In this document: positions 40,638 through 40,664 of the stretch, one piece after another
How the letters are laid out: each line of letters starts with the position of its first letter
How positions within the stretch are numbered: the stretch's first letter is position 1
Source: Entrophospora sp. SA101
Lineage: Eukaryota > Glomeromycota > Glomeromycetes > Entrophosporales > Entrophosporaceae
NCBI GenBank assembly: GCA_958430865.1
Contig: CAUDNR010004288.1
Location: forward strand, 9,877 to 50,540
Direction of reading: 5' to 3'
DNA length: 40,664 bases
Translations under genes and position numbers: made by a program
The notes under the pieces: model-generated
What the model was told of the DNA's origin: nothing
The model's database searches: none
The model's input: only the letters and a program-made list of their open reading frames with translations

Positions 40638-40664
40638 GGTGTGATCATACTTGCGTACGTGCGT
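40638..40664 (+). rRNA. Possible 5' end of a 5S rRNA gene, cut by the window edge
   Basis: The last 27 bases, starting GGTGTGATCATACTTGCG, follow the 5S rRNA start pattern. The helix I strand is followed by the conserved (G/C)GATCATAC, and then the GC-type helix II strand with the right spacing (TTGCGTACGTGCGT). Only about a quarter of the gene is inside the window, so the internal control region and the 3' pairing strand cannot be tested. Confidence 0.4.

Noticed and set aside
1..40664. CRISPR arrays, operons or ribosome binding sites
   Set aside because: Introns and gene content show a eukaryotic nuclear sequence; no regularly spaced spacer-repeat array was seen.
1..40664. tRNA genes
   Set aside because: No cloverleaf with matching A and B boxes was found by eye; a covariance search was not possible.

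Overview
The window looks like nuclear DNA from a filamentous, early-diverging fungus, most likely a Glomeromycota species close to Rhizophagus irregularis. That assignment is inference. It rests on very AT-rich sequence, short GT-AG introns, BTB-BACK-TLDc genes of the type strongly expanded in that lineage, and a dense load of decayed DNA transposons. There are few intact genes and many broken ones.

Layout. 0.4-1.5 kb: a broken cysteine-rich gene. 2.9-6.3 kb: a 3.35 kb hAT transposon with terminal inverted repeats (TIRs) and a decayed BED/DUF659/hAT-dimerisation transposase, into which a 204 bp hAT-type MITE has inserted. 7.1-7.6 kb: an unrecognised decayed gene. 7.9-8.85 kb: a low-complexity gene split by a 132 bp MITE. 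10.0-10.3 kb: a small membrane protein. 10.9-12.1 kb: an intact four-exon ARPC2 gene, divergent from a decayed mitochondrial-type DnaJ (Mdj1-like) pseudogene at 12.5-14.0 kb. 15.4-16.0 kb: two 79-80 bp TA-flanked palindromic MITEs. 18.1-18.5 kb: a secreted cysteine-rich Zys3-like gene. 19.3-21.4 kb: a repeat cluster including a 1,065 bp TIR element with a 45-residue ORF. 21.8-22.3 kb: a Pif1/Helitron-type helicase fragment. 23.3-26.5 kb: a BTB-BACK gene, an ankyrin gene lying between it and an orphan TLDc fragment, and a second BTB-BACK pseudogene.

27.1-38.85 kb is the most unusual part: three tandem units (A, B, C) of one roughly 4.7 kb cassette of unrecognised genes. One cassette gene encodes a two-exon His/Pro/Arg-rich protein. 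It is intact only in C, has a nonsense codon in A, and carries a MITE plus a frameshift in B. Two further ORFs are conserved between A and B, one with in-frame indels. An acidic ORF is open in A only. Unit B also holds a perfect 243 bp tandem duplication.

The last 1.6 kb has a hAT MITE with a perfect 8 bp target duplication, Tc1-like remnants, and a sharply GC-richer block that ends in what looks like the first bases of a 5S rRNA gene cut by the window edge.

The genes do not form one pathway. The locus reads as a transposon-rich accessory region with a few housekeeping genes (ARPC2, the small membrane protein) embedded in it. All assignments come from reading the sequence; no database search was run.
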